Source of the DNA: Kribbella antiqua
Lineage (GTDB): Bacteria; Actinomycetota; Actinomycetes; Propionibacteriales; Kribbellaceae
Assembly (NCBI RefSeq): GCF_004345665.1
Contig: NZ_SLWR01000004.1
Coordinates: 372,001 to 436,000, forward strand
Direction of reading: 5' to 3'
Length of the DNA: 64,000 nt
The number at the start of each line of letters is the position of its first letter. Position 1 is the stretch's first letter. The position numbers and the translations under genes were made by a program. Below are positions 16,192-24,150 of the stretch, piece after piece. The notes beneath the pieces are model-generated. The model did no database searches. It was not told where the DNA came from and worked only from the letters and a program-made list of their open reading frames with translations.

Positions 16192-16803
16192 CTAACGCGC
16201 GCGGGCGGCGTGGGCGCGGACCTTGGCCCGGTTGCCGCACGTCGCCATCGAGCACCAGCGCCGGCGACCGCGCGGATCGAGGAAGAGCCAGCCGCACGAC
16301 TCGCCCGGGCAACGGCGCACGTGAGCCAGCGACGGGCCAGTCAGCAGCTCACCGGCCAGCAGCGCGATGTTGTCCAGCGGCTTGACCAGATCCTCCGGCA
16401 GCTCCCACACAGCGCCGTCGTCCGTCGGCACGAGTTGGCGGCGCCCGGAGGCCTTCTCGATCACCCGTGCCGCGCCCTCGAACGAACCACCTGTCGCCTG
16501 GCCGGTCAGCACGTCGTACAGGTCGGTCCTGAACTCCAGCGCCGCGTGCAGCCGCCGCGCCGCCTCGGTCGGCTTGCCACTGGCTTGCTCGATGAGGCGG
16601 AACACGGTGGCTGCCGGCAGCAGGCCGACGTACGAGTTCCAGATCAGGAAGGCCTCGTACGACGTCAGCCACTCGGTCCGGGCCGGGTCGCGACCGGTCC
16701 AGTCCGAGCGGGTGTTGACGAAGTCGAGGACCGGGTCCGCGCCGACCGGCTTGGGCAGGACGACGCCCTGCACGAGCTCGAGGTGTGACGGCAGCCCGGT
16801 CAT
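16192..16803 (-). CDS. CGNR zinc finger protein (ABATE domain)
   Basis: 203 residues. The N-terminal half is the ABATE-like domain (DPVLDFVNTRSDW). The C-terminal zinc finger reads RRCPGESCGWLFLDPRGRRR followed by WCSMATCGNRAKVRAH, giving four Cys and the name-giving CGNR. This family is thought to act as a stress-induced transcription regulator; partners are unknown. It lies 3 bp from the downstream end of the second SPFH cluster on the same strand, so it is probably co-transcribed with it. Confidence 0.9.
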   Translation of the reverse strand: MTGLPSHLELVQGVVLPKPVGADPVLDFVNTRSDWTGRDPARTEWLTSYEAFLIWNSYVGLLPAATVFRLIEQASGKPTEAARRLHAALEFRTDLYDVLTGQATGGSFEGAARVIEKASGRRQLVPTDDGAVWELPEDLVKPLDNIALLAGELLTGPSLAHVRRCPGESCGWLFLDPRGRRRWCSMATCGNRAKVRAHAARAR

Positions 16804-16806
16804 GGG

Positions 16807-17763
16807 TTACCTGGGGGTGGTCGTGGCGGTGGTCGGCACCGGGATGCTGACGTTGCCGTTCTGCGGGATGACCATGAACTGGATCTTGCCCGACTCGATC
16901 GCCGTCTTCAGCAGGTAGCCCTGCGAGCCCAGCAGCGCGACCTGCTGCTTGACCGACTGCAGCTCGACGTTGACCTGCTGGTTCTTCTGCTCCTGCGTCG
17001 CCTTGGCCAGCTCGGCCCGCTGCTTGGCCTCCAGTCCGTCGATGATGCCCTTGTCCAGCGGCGTCGGCTTCTGGATGGTGAAGGACAGCTCGCCGCAAGC
17101 GTTGTTCCCGGTGTACGACGGGCCGCAGAAGTAGTCACCACCGACGGCAGCCGGCAGCAACCGGGTGAACTCCTTGGCCGCGGCGGTCTGGAAGGCGGAC
17201 TTCTTCGCCTCGTTGTTGTAGAGCTCGGCCCAGTTGTAGTTGGTCCCGACGGCCGCCAGCGCGCGGTCGATCTGCGGCCGGAAGTAGGCCTGCAGCATGT
17301 CGTTCCAGCCGCTGTCGGTGTAGGCGTCGGTCTTGAGGCCGATCCGCTCGTGGAACGACTTCAGCACGTCTTCGCTGCGGTTGAGGGTGAAGTACACCTG
17401 CACCCGGACCCCGAGCCGGACGTTGTCCTTGCTGACCACCGTGACCTCGTCGGCGTTGTCGGTGTCCGCGCCGGCGCCGCCGATGATGTACGAGCGCTGG
17501 TCGATCGGGTAGTCGTAGACGGTGTCGCCCGGGCCGATCAGCTTGTTCGTCGAGCCGGGCGGGATGATCGACTTGAACTTCTTGTCCTCGACCACGCCGC
17601 CGCCGTAGTGCAGACCGATCTTGTTCGCATCGGTGTCGGCGAAGTTGAAGATGTTGAACAGGATGATGAGCAGGATCACCGCCGCGATCGCCCCGCCGAT
17701 CACCTTGCCCTTGATCCCGCCCCTCCTGGCGACTGCCGCCCCCGTGTTCCCCAGCTTTACCAT
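16807..17763 (-). CDS. SPFH/band 7 family membrane protein
   Basis: 318 residues. A basic N-terminus, one membrane helix at about 20-45 (VIGGAIAAVILLIILFNIFN), then a band 7 domain from NKIGLHYGGGVVEDKKFKSI and a helical segment with Glu/Gln-rich coiled coil (about 240-285, AKQRAELAKATQEQKNQQ), ending in a Thr/Pro tail. Two Cys in FCGPSYTGNNACGE may form a disulfide outside the cell. This is prohibitin-like in order. The start overlaps the stop of the small coiled-coil membrane gene (TGATG). It is a different subtype from the SPFH protein at 1.5-2.4 kb. Confidence 0.85.
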   Translation of the reverse strand: MVKLGNTGAAVARRGGIKGKVIGGAIAAVILLIILFNIFNFADTDANKIGLHYGGGVVEDKKFKSIIPPGSTNKLIGPGDTVYDYPIDQRSYIIGGAGADTDNADEVTVVSKDNVRLGVRVQVYFTLNRSEDVLKSFHERIGLKTDAYTDSGWNDMLQAYFRPQIDRALAAVGTNYNWAELYNNEAKKSAFQTAAAKEFTRLLPAAVGGDYFCGPSYTGNNACGELSFTIQKPTPLDKGIIDGLEAKQRAELAKATQEQKNQQVNVELQSVKQQVALLGSQGYLLKTAIESGKIQFMVIPQNGNVSIPVPTTATTTPR

Positions 17764-18053
17764 CAGTCGTCGAGCTCCTTGCGTTCTACCAGTCGCCGTA
17801 CGTCGGCGAGCGTCAGGTCGACGGCGACCGCGACATCCCGCGGCACCGACGGATGCGAGCTGAGCGTACGCAAGCCCTGCTCGGCAGCCGCGATCGCCCG
17901 CTCGAGCGCCCTGACCTCGTGCAGCAGCGCCCGGTTCTCGGCGTTGAGCTCGGCCAGGGCCCGCTCCGCCTGGGCGGCCCGGCGGTACGACGCCCACGCG
18001 AACCAGCCGGTTCCGATCAGCAGCAGGAGTGCGGGGAGACCGAGTCTGATCAT
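17763..18053 (-). CDS. Small membrane-anchored coiled-coil protein
   Basis: 96 residues: one N-terminal membrane helix (residues 2-20, LGLPALLLLIGTGWFAWAS), then a long charged helix rich in Ala, Glu and Arg (about 25-65) and a short tail. I do not recognise a named family. It is translationally coupled to the SPFH gene that follows, so the two probably form a membrane complex. The ATG at 18053 has no strong ribosome site directly visible. Confidence 0.7.
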   Translation of the reverse strand: MIRLGLPALLLLIGTGWFAWASYRRAAQAERALAELNAENRALLHEVRALERAIAAAEQGLRTLSSHPSVPRDVAVAVDLTLADVRRLVERKELDD

Positions 18054-18101
18054 GTCTCTTATGGGATCACGTTCCGGGCTTCATCTGTGGGCGAAAACCG
18101 G

Positions 18102-18130
18102 TTGAACGGGAGACCTTCGGACAGTAGGTT
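18102..18130 (+). promoter_or_regulatory. Promoter of the orphan short-ORF transcript
   Basis: TTGAAC at 18102-18107, a 17-bp spacer, then TAGGTT at 18125-18130. This matches the vegetative consensus in spacing and in the key bases. Predicted start of transcription near 18137, 26 bp before a short reading frame. It points away from the divergent membrane gene. Confidence 0.6.
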
Positions 18131-18162
18131 CGCAGTACACGCGAAGGGAGGTGGTCCAACGC

Positions 18163-18201
18163 ATGAATTGCTATCGGACTCGTGAGGTGGCGGCGGGCTA
18201 A
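18163..18201 (+). CDS. 12-residue short reading frame in a structured leader-like RNA
   Basis: Reads MNCYRTREVAAG and stops at TAA. The ribosome site GAAGGGAGGTGG, centred about 12 bases upstream, is among the best in the window, which argues for real translation despite the size. No larger gene follows on this strand: the next gene, tetR, is convergent. The peptide may be functional itself, or its translation may control folding of the RNA after it. I recognise no characterised family. The impression that similar blocks occur in other actinomycetes is from memory and unverified. Confidence 0.5.
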   Translation: MNCYRTREVAAG

Positions 18202-18345
18202 CCGCCAACCACTAAATGTGGGCATGTGGTCGGCCAATCCAACGCCAGCCACCGGGCCCGCGGGCAGTCAGGTCAGTCCGCCTGACCCAGAGTTCCGGCC
18301 ACCCGGTCGGTGATTCTGGAAGCGCCCGCGGGCTTCCTTATTCGC
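18202..18345 (+). ncRNA. Candidate structured RNA following the short ORF, with terminator
   Basis: After the TAA the sequence can fold into a closed domain: GCCCGCGGGC at 18256-18265 is repeated at 18324-18333 and, being self-complementary, pairs with it. Inside are stems GTCAGG/CCTGAC (18267-18272 and 18281-18286) and CCAGA/TCTGG (18287-18291 and 18315-18319), giving a three-way junction. The outer 3' strand can instead form GGAAGC-GCCCGCGG-GCTTCC followed by TTATT (18318-18342), a terminator shape. Mutually exclusive folds resemble a switch. No known riboswitch class was recognised. This covers the 316-bp gap between the two minus-strand genes. Confidence 0.45.
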
Positions 18346-18374
18346 TGTCTGGCTTACTCGCTGTCTGGCTTACT
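18343..18374. repeat. Tandem 16-bp duplication at the tetR 3' end
   Basis: CGCTGTCTGGCTTACT occurs twice in perfect tandem. The second copy contains the stop codon of the minus-strand tetR gene. It looks like a recent slippage duplication, without effect on the protein. Confidence 0.85.
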
Positions 18375-19095
18375 CCCAGTCTGGTGGCGGGCAGTCGAGG
18401 CCTAGCGCTTCGCCCATCTCCAGCATCTGGGCCTCGAAGTACGCGCCGGCGTCGTCCAGCGCCCAATGCAGCTGGCCGAAGGCTTCCATGCAGATCAGGC
18501 CGTAGAGCCTGGTCCAGAAGTTCAGCGCCAGGTAGATCGCGCCGGGCGGCATGCCTTCGAAGTACTCCGACCGTTGCCGCAACTGCTTGAGCAACACCGG
18601 GCCGAGGTCGTTGTCACTCGGGCACGGGAACGGTTGCTGCGCCCAGACCTGCGCGACCAGTTCTTTGAACACCGCGCCGAACCGCATGGCCGCCTGATGG
18701 TCAGGCCTTTGCTGGTGATTGAGCGCCAGCGGGTCCGGCACCGGCGTACCGAACATCAGCCCGAACTCGGCCGGATGACCCAGCGCCCAGATCCGGAGCC
18801 CGGCCGCGACCAGGTAGAGGCGCGTGCCGACATCCGCGTCCGGGTCGCCGTCGCGGATCTCCTCCAGTACGCCGGTCAGCTCGTCGTACAGGTCCGAGAT
18901 CAGCGCGGTCATCAGGGCGTCGTGGCTGTCGAAGTACCGGTACAGCGCGGGCGGGGTCAGGCCGAGGCGGCGGGCGACCGCGCGCAGGCCGACCGCCGCG
19001 GCGCCGCCCTCGATCAACTGCAGCCGGGCGGCGGACTTGATCTCCGCGATCGTCGCGGCTCTCCGCCGATCCCGTCCGGTCCCGCCTACGTCCAC
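18370..19095 (-). CDS. TetR/AcrR-family regulator with WHG-type C-terminal domain
   Basis: About 241 residues. Helix-turn-helix near residues 10-60 (IKSAARLQLIEGGAAAVGLR and LGLTPPALYRYFDSHDAL). The C-terminal region, with LYLVAAGLRIWALGHPAEFGLMFGTPVP, matches the WHG ligand domain of actinomycete regulators. I place the start at GTG 19095, five bases after GAGGAG. It diverges from the MMPL transporter gene, and a 31-bp near-perfect palindrome sits between them, so it almost certainly represses that pump and itself. Confidence 0.88.
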   Translation of the reverse strand: MDVGGTGRDRRRAATIAEIKSAARLQLIEGGAAAVGLRAVARRLGLTPPALYRYFDSHDALMTALISDLYDELTGVLEEIRDGDPDADVGTRLYLVAAGLRIWALGHPAEFGLMFGTPVPDPLALNHQQRPDHQAAMRFGAVFKELVAQVWAQQPFPCPSDNDLGPVLLKQLRQRSEYFEGMPPGAIYLALNFWTRLYGLICMEAFGQLHWALDDAGAYFEAQMLEMGEALGLDCPPPDWE

Positions 19096-19146
19096 ACCGG
19101 CTCCTCGCTCTCCTCGCTTGACATGACTGCACACCGTCCGATTAGA

Positions 19147-19177
19147 GTGAACACCGTTAACAGTTAACGCTGTTCAC
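19147..19177. promoter_or_regulatory. 31-bp palindromic operator between tetR and the MMPL gene
   Basis: GTGAACACCGTTAAC, one central A, GTTAACGCTGTTCAC: 15-bp arms with a single mismatch. It sits 43 bp before the MMPL start and 52 bp from the tetR start, so one bound repressor could silence both promoters. Confidence 0.8.
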
Positions 19178-19219
19178 GCTTTCGACCGCCTCTCAATCTA
19201 CGCCCTGGGGGAGAGTTTC

Positions 19220-21412
19220 GTGTTCGAGACGCTCGGCCGCTTCACGTATCGGCGCCGCCGCCTGGTGCTGGCTCTGACGGCAGCCTTCGTCGCCGTCGGA
19301 CTGGCGTGGGGCACCGGCGTGTTCGGCTCGCTGGCGAACGGCGGCTTCGACGCCCCAGACACCGAGGCGTCGCGCGCGGTCGAGACGATCGAGCAGAGCG
19401 TCGGCCGCACCGGCACGGACGTGGTCGTGCTCTACCACAGCTCCGATCGGACCGTCGCCGATCCAGCGTTCCGGGAGTCCGTCTCGCAGCACCTGTCGGC
19501 GCTGCCGTCGCAGGATGTCGTCGCGACTCAGACGTACTGGAGCACCCGCTCCCCCGCCTTCGTCTCGAAGGACCAGCACAGCACGTACGCCGTACTGACG
19601 CTGGCCGGCGCGGAGCCGGAGGAACGGCTGGAGGCCTTCCACAAGATCGCCGCTCAGGTCCGGACGTCACCACCAGGGCTGGATGCGAAGGTCGGCGGTG
19701 AGGTCGCGCTGTTCGAGGAGGTGAACACGCAGACCGAGCACGACATCGTGCGGGCCGAGACGATCTCGACGCCGATCGTGCTGGTGCTGCTGGTGGTCGT
19801 ATTCGGTGGTCTGGTCGCGGCCAGCCTGCCGCTGTTCGTCGGCGCGCTGGCGATCCTGGGCGCCTTCGTGCTGCTGCGTGGACTGTCGGCGATCACCGAC
19901 GTGTCGATCTTCTCGATCAACCTCGTGACGATGATCGGGCTCGGGCTGGCGATCGACTACGCGTTGTTCATGGTCACCCGGTTCCGCGAAGAGCTTGCCA
20001 AGGGCAAGGATGTTGAGGACGCGCTGGCGGCGACGATGGCGACGGCCGGACGGACGGTCGCCTTCTCTGGTGTGACCGTCGGCGTCGCGATCAGCAGCCT
20101 GGTGCTGTTCCCGGTGATGTTCCTGCGCTCGATGGCGTACGGCGGTGCGGCCGCGGTGGCTGTCGCGATGGTCGCGGCGTTGACGGCGTTGCCGGCGCTG
20201 CTCGCCGTGCTGGGGCATCGGGTGAACAGTTTGCGGCTGCCGTTTCTTCGATCTCGGGCCGTTGGGGTTGCCGAGCACGGAGCCTGGTATCGACTGGCGC
20301 ACAATGTGATGCGGCGGCCGGTGCGGTATGTGCTGGTGTTGGTTCCGGTCCTGCTGGTGCTCGGGATCCCCTTCCTGCAGGCGCAGTTGGGCGGGGTGGA
20401 TCATCGGGTGCTGCCGAGTGGCGCGACGTCCCGGACGGTGACGGAGACGCTGCAGCGGGACTTCGCCGAGGCCGGTGGCTCCGACATCTTCGTGGCCGTG
20501 CGGTTCGACTCGCCACCAGCCGATCCTTCGGCCGCGCTGTCCGGATATGTGGGCTCGCTCGGAGAGATCCGTGACGTCGACTACGTGCGGATCGGCGGTT
20601 ACAAGGACGGTGTCGCCTCGGTAGTCGTGCACACGCACTTCACGGGGCAGGAGTTGCAGGCGCGGGACGTCGTACACGCCGTACGGGCGCTGCAGCCACC
20701 AGCCGGGACGCAGACCGAGGTCGGTGGCGAGACGGCGACCGTGATCGACCTGCTGGACGTGCTGGCCGAGCGGGCGCCGTGGATGGCGGCGTTCATCGTG
20801 CTGGTGACGTTCGTGCTGCTGTTCGTTGCCTTCGGCTCCTTTGTGCTGCCCGCGAAGGCGCTGGTGATGAATGTCCTGTCGCTGTCGGCGGCGTTCGGCG
20901 CAATGGTGTGGATCTTCCAGGACGGTCACCTGTCCGGCCTGCTCGACTTCACCTCGGCGGGGTTCCTCGACGCCACCAATCCGGTGCTGCTGTTCGCCGT
21001 ACTGTTCGGGCTGTCGATGGACTACGAGGTGTTCCTGCTGTCCCGGATCCGCGAGGAGTACGACCAGACCGGCGACAACACGCAGGCGGTCGCGCTCGGA
21101 CTGCAGCGGACCGGCGGGATCATCACCAGCGCGGCGTTGCTGCTGATCATCGTGGTGGCCGCGTTCTCCACGTCGGGCATCGTGTTCGTGAAGATGATCG
21201 GGGTCGGCCTGGTGATCGCGATCGCCCTGGACGCGACGATCGTACGGGCGCTACTGGTGCCGGCGACGATGCGGCTGCTCGGTCGCCTCAACTGGTGGGC
21301 GCCGGCGCCGCTGGTGCGATGGTGGGAGCGGTACGGATTCCGGGAATCCCCTTCAGTCGATCAGGGCTGGAGCCGTTCGAGCTCCCAAGAATCGGAGCTG
21401 GTGCGGCGGTAA
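19220..21412 (+). CDS. MMPL-family RND transporter
   Basis: 730 residues in two halves. Each half has one membrane helix, a periplasmic-type domain of about 130-150 residues and a block of five helices. GLGLAIDYALFMVTRFREEL (first half) and LFGLSMDYEVFLLSRIREEY (second half) are the proton-relay helices with paired Asp-Tyr, as in MmpL3. Substrates of the family are lipids, siderophores or drugs. The GTG start follows GGGGGAG. It is controlled by the divergent TetR. The last 52 bp overlap pdxH on the other strand, and the Ser/Glu-rich C-terminal tail is encoded there. Confidence 0.92.
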   Translation: MFETLGRFTYRRRRLVLALTAAFVAVGLAWGTGVFGSLANGGFDAPDTEASRAVETIEQSVGRTGTDVVVLYHSSDRTVADPAFRESVSQHLSALPSQDVVATQTYWSTRSPAFVSKDQHSTYAVLTLAGAEPEERLEAFHKIAAQVRTSPPGLDAKVGGEVALFEEVNTQTEHDIVRAETISTPIVLVLLVVVFGGLVAASLPLFVGALAILGAFVLLRGLSAITDVSIFSINLVTMIGLGLAIDYALFMVTRFREELAKGKDVEDALAATMATAGRTVAFSGVTVGVAISSLVLFPVMFLRSMAYGGAAAVAVAMVAALTALPALLAVLGHRVNSLRLPFLRSRAVGVAEHGAWYRLAHNVMRRPVRYVLVLVPVLLVLGIPFLQAQLGGVDHRVLPSGATSRTVTETLQRDFAEAGGSDIFVAVRFDSPPADPSAALSGYVGSLGEIRDVDYVRIGGYKDGVASVVVHTHFTGQELQARDVVHAVRALQPPAGTQTEVGGETATVIDLLDVLAERAPWMAAFIVLVTFVLLFVAFGSFVLPAKALVMNVLSLSAAFGAMVWIFQDGHLSGLLDFTSAGFLDATNPVLLFAVLFGLSMDYEVFLLSRIREEYDQTGDNTQAVALGLQRTGGIITSAALLLIIVVAAFSTSGIVFVKMIGVGLVIAIALDATIVRALLVPATMRLLGRLNWWAPAPLVRWWERYGFRESPSVDQGWSRSSSQESELVRR

Positions 21413-22002
21413 GCGAGGCGGTCATGCAGCCGGCCGGTCCGGCCCTGCCAGAACTCGAAGGTGTGCGGGTAGACGAGATAGCCGCCCCAGAAGTACGGCG
21501 TAGAGATCTCGGTGCCTTCTGGCCACTGACGCTCGTACGACTCGTACTGAAGGTCGAGCTCTTCGCGGGACTCGACCGGCTGACTCTGCTGCGACGCCCA
21601 TGCGCCGAGCTTCGACTCCCGCGGACGGCTGGCGAAGTACGCGTCGACCTCCTCGGTCGGGAGCTTGCTCGCCGTACCTTCGACGCGGACCTGGCGTTCC
21701 ATCGCGTGCCAGGGGAAGACGAGGGCGCAGTGCGGGTTGCTGGCAAGGTCGTCGGCCTTGCGGGACTGCTGGTTGGTGTAGAACACGAACCCGCGAGCGT
21801 CCAAGCCTTTGAGGAGGACAGTCCGCGCGGACGGCTTGCCCTCGTGGTCGGCGGTGGCCAGCACCATCGCGTTCGGCTCCGGCAGGCCGGCCTCGGTCGC
21901 CTGCTTCAGCCAAGTCCCGAACTGGACGACCGGGTCCGGGTCGACCTGACTCTCGAGCAGCTCACCCAGTCCGTACACCCGCCGCATCTCCGCAAGATCC
22001 AC
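21361..22002 (-). CDS. pdxH: Pyridoxamine 5'-phosphate oxidase
   Basis: 213 residues, the normal length. Family segments are clear: MVLATADHEGKPSARTVLLK, GFVFYTNQQSRKADDL (FMN-binding), VRVEGTASKLP, YFASRPRESKLGAWAS, and the C-terminal WQGRTGRLHDRLAYRR with the conserved Arg and His of the PLP site, ending ERLQP. It oxidises pyridoxine or pyridoxamine phosphate to PLP with FMN and oxygen. The PLP enzyme gene serC lies 5 kb away in the same block. It converges on the MMPL gene. Confidence 0.95.
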   Translation of the reverse strand: MDLAEMRRVYGLGELLESQVDPDPVVQFGTWLKQATEAGLPEPNAMVLATADHEGKPSARTVLLKGLDARGFVFYTNQQSRKADDLASNPHCALVFPWHAMERQVRVEGTASKLPTEEVDAYFASRPRESKLGAWASQQSQPVESREELDLQYESYERQWPEGTEISTPYFWGGYLVYPHTFEFWQGRTGRLHDRLAYRRTSSDSWELERLQP

Positions 22003-22116
22003 ACCCCGAGCCTACAAACCCGACTGCATGGAGGGGTGGCGGTGGGTTTCGGCCCGGGATTGCGGCGCGCCGTGTGGCCGGTGGTGGTGACCGGTTGGAG
22101 GTTTACGCTCGTCGGC

Positions 22117-22821
22117 ATGCCCGCCAAGCCCATTCCCGGCCTGGGCCTCGTGCTCGGGATCCTGCTCGGTTACGTCGACATCGTCTTGGGGTCGTACGCC
22201 GCCTACCGGCTGGCCGCCACTCGCCAGGTCACGTTCGACAGCGCCCTCACCAACGGTGTGCAGTGGTTCGCGCTGCTGCTCGGTCTCGCTGTCATCACAG
22301 GTCTGGTGATGGCCCCACGGCGGATCGGCGCCGGTGTCATGGTCGGCGCGGGCGCGCTGATGACGCTCGCCGGTCTGGCCTTCCAGCTTCTGCCGCTGGG
22401 TGACACGCGCGATCTGATCAAGGTGTTCACGTTGCCCGGCTCCAGGTTCCTGCCGTACTTGCTGCTCGACGGCTCGGTGATGTTCATGGGCGCGATCTTC
22501 CTCGTCGGCGGCATCGGGCGCTGGGTCTCGGACGCCAAGGTCGTCAACCAGTTGGGCGGCCGGCTACAGGACGGCGGCTACAACCCGACGTACCCGGGGC
22601 AGCAACCCCAGCAGTGGGGCGGCTACCCGGGCCAGCAGCAACAACCCCTGCATCCCAGCCAGCAGCCGGGCAGCTACCCGGTCCAGCAACAGCAAGGCGG
22701 CTACCACCCAGGACAGCCCCACGCCGGACAGCCCCAGCCAGGTCAGACTCAGCCGGGCCAGCACCAGCCGGGCCAGCAATCAGCCGGCGGTTACCCAGGT
22801 CAGCAACAGCCGCCACGGTAA
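22117..22821 (+). CDS. Membrane protein with Gln/Pro/Gly-rich repeat tail
   Basis: About 234 residues. Four hydrophobic segments in the first 145 residues (GLVLGILLGYVDIVLGSYAA, WFALLLGLAVITGLVMAP, GVMVGAGALMTLAGLAFQL, LLLDGSVMFMGAIFLVGGI), then a cytoplasmic or surface tail of about 85 residues made of degenerate GGYPGQQ and PGQPQPGQ repeats. Such tails are disordered and common in actinomycete membrane proteins. I recognise no function. The ATG has GGAGG rather far upstream (about 15 bases). It stands alone between pdxH and citrate synthase. Confidence 0.7.
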   Translation: MPAKPIPGLGLVLGILLGYVDIVLGSYAAYRLAATRQVTFDSALTNGVQWFALLLGLAVITGLVMAPRRIGAGVMVGAGALMTLAGLAFQLLPLGDTRDLIKVFTLPGSRFLPYLLLDGSVMFMGAIFLVGGIGRWVSDAKVVNQLGGRLQDGGYNPTYPGQQPQQWGGYPGQQQQPLHPSQQPGSYPVQQQQGGYHPGQPHAGQPQPGQTQPGQHQPGQQSAGGYPGQQQPPR

Positions 22822-23013
22822 GAGCCACCCTCGTTTCCTGGACCCAACTGCCGTTGCCTGCCGTGATGCGTCGCGGGCTGTCGGCCGCGACCTGCCGACC
22901 GGGTCACAGATCTGTCCGGGGGTCGTCGGGGAGAACTATGCTGCCTGAGCGCCTAACGGCGCGCCGGGCGCTGGTGGGGCTGGGTGCGCCGAACACGAGG
23001 ACGAGGGAGTCGC

Positions 23014-24126
23014 ATGTCAGATCCGAGGACCGAGGTGCAGCACGGGCTGGAAGGCGTGGTCGCGTTCGACACGCAGATCGCCGAGCCGGACAAGGAAGGT
23101 TCGGCGCTGCGATACCGCGGCGTGGACATCGAGGACCTGGTCGGCCGGGTGCCGTTCGAGAACGTCTGGGGCCTGCTCGTCGACGGTGCCTTCACTCCCG
23201 GTCTGCCGCCGGCCGAGCCGTTCCCGCTGCCGGTCCACACCGGTGACGTGCGCGTGGACGTGCAGTCCGCGCTGGCGATGCTCGCACCCGCCTGGGGACT
23301 GCGGCCGCTCTACGACATCGACGACGTACAGGCGCGGGAGGACCTCTCTCGCGCGGCGGTGATGGCACTGTCGTACGTCGCTCAGGCGGCTCGGGGCATC
23401 GGGCAACCAATGGTCCCGCAACGCGAGGTGGACAAGGCGAAGACGATCACCGAGCGGTTCATGATCCGCTGGCGTGGCGAGCCGGACCCCAAGCACGTCA
23501 AGGCGGTCGACGCGTACTGGACCTCCGCGGCCGAGCACGGCATGAACGCCTCGACCTTCACGGCCCGAGTGATCGCGTCGACCGGTGCTGACGTCGCTGC
23601 TGCGCTGTCCGGCGCGGTGGGGGCGATGTCGGGGCCGCTGCACGGTGGTGCGCCGGCGCGCGTACTGACGATGATCGAGGGCGTGGAGCGCTCTGGTGAT
23701 GCGCGTGCCTACGTGAAGGGCCTGCTGGATGCCGGCGAACGGCTGATGGGCTTCGGCCACCGCGTGTACCGGGCGGAGGACCCTCGAGCCCGAGTGCTTC
23801 GCCGTACGGCGCGTGAGCTCAACGCACCGCGCTACGAGGTCGCTGAGGCACTGGAGCAGGCCGCGCTCACCGAACTGCGCGAGCGTCGTCCGGACCGGGT
23901 GCTGGAGACGAACGTGGAGTTCTGGGCCGCGATCGTGCTGGACTTCGCGGAGGTACCGCCGCCGATGTTCACGTCGATGTTCACCTGCGCGCGGACAGCC
24001 GGGTGGAGTGCGCACGTACTCGAGCAGAAGCGCACCGGCCGCCTCATCCGCCCCTCCGCCATCTACTCCGGCCCCGCCACCCGGCCCGCTACCTCGATAG
24101 AAGGCTGGAACCCAGCCTGGGCGTGA
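23014..24126 (+). CDS. citA: Citrate synthase 2
   Basis: 370 residues. Catalytic region: HGMNAST (His175), GPLHGGA (His210), GFGHRVY (His249). At the place where typical citrate synthases have Asp in NVD, this protein has NVEFWAAIVLDF, Glu302. I remember the same NVEFWAA in mycobacterial citrate synthase 2, so it is likely a subgroup trait. It condenses oxaloacetate and acetyl-CoA, or possibly propionyl-CoA. The ATG follows GAGGGAG by four bases. It lies near pdxH and serC, a neighbourhood known in other actinomycetes. Confidence 0.9.
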   Translation: MSDPRTEVQHGLEGVVAFDTQIAEPDKEGSALRYRGVDIEDLVGRVPFENVWGLLVDGAFTPGLPPAEPFPLPVHTGDVRVDVQSALAMLAPAWGLRPLYDIDDVQAREDLSRAAVMALSYVAQAARGIGQPMVPQREVDKAKTITERFMIRWRGEPDPKHVKAVDAYWTSAAEHGMNASTFTARVIASTGADVAAALSGAVGAMSGPLHGGAPARVLTMIEGVERSGDARAYVKGLLDAGERLMGFGHRVYRAEDPRARVLRRTARELNAPRYEVAEALEQAALTELRERRPDRVLETNVEFWAAIVLDFAEVPPPMFTSMFTCARTAGWSAHVLEQKRTGRLIRPSAIYSGPATRPATSIEGWNPAWA

Positions 24127-24150
24127 GCTTCAGATGTGAGGTTGTTGGAC

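Noticed and set aside
18054..18369. tRNA, cobalamin riboswitch or 6C RNA in the gap
   Set aside because: No acceptor or T-loop motif, no B12 box, and no C-rich double hairpin.
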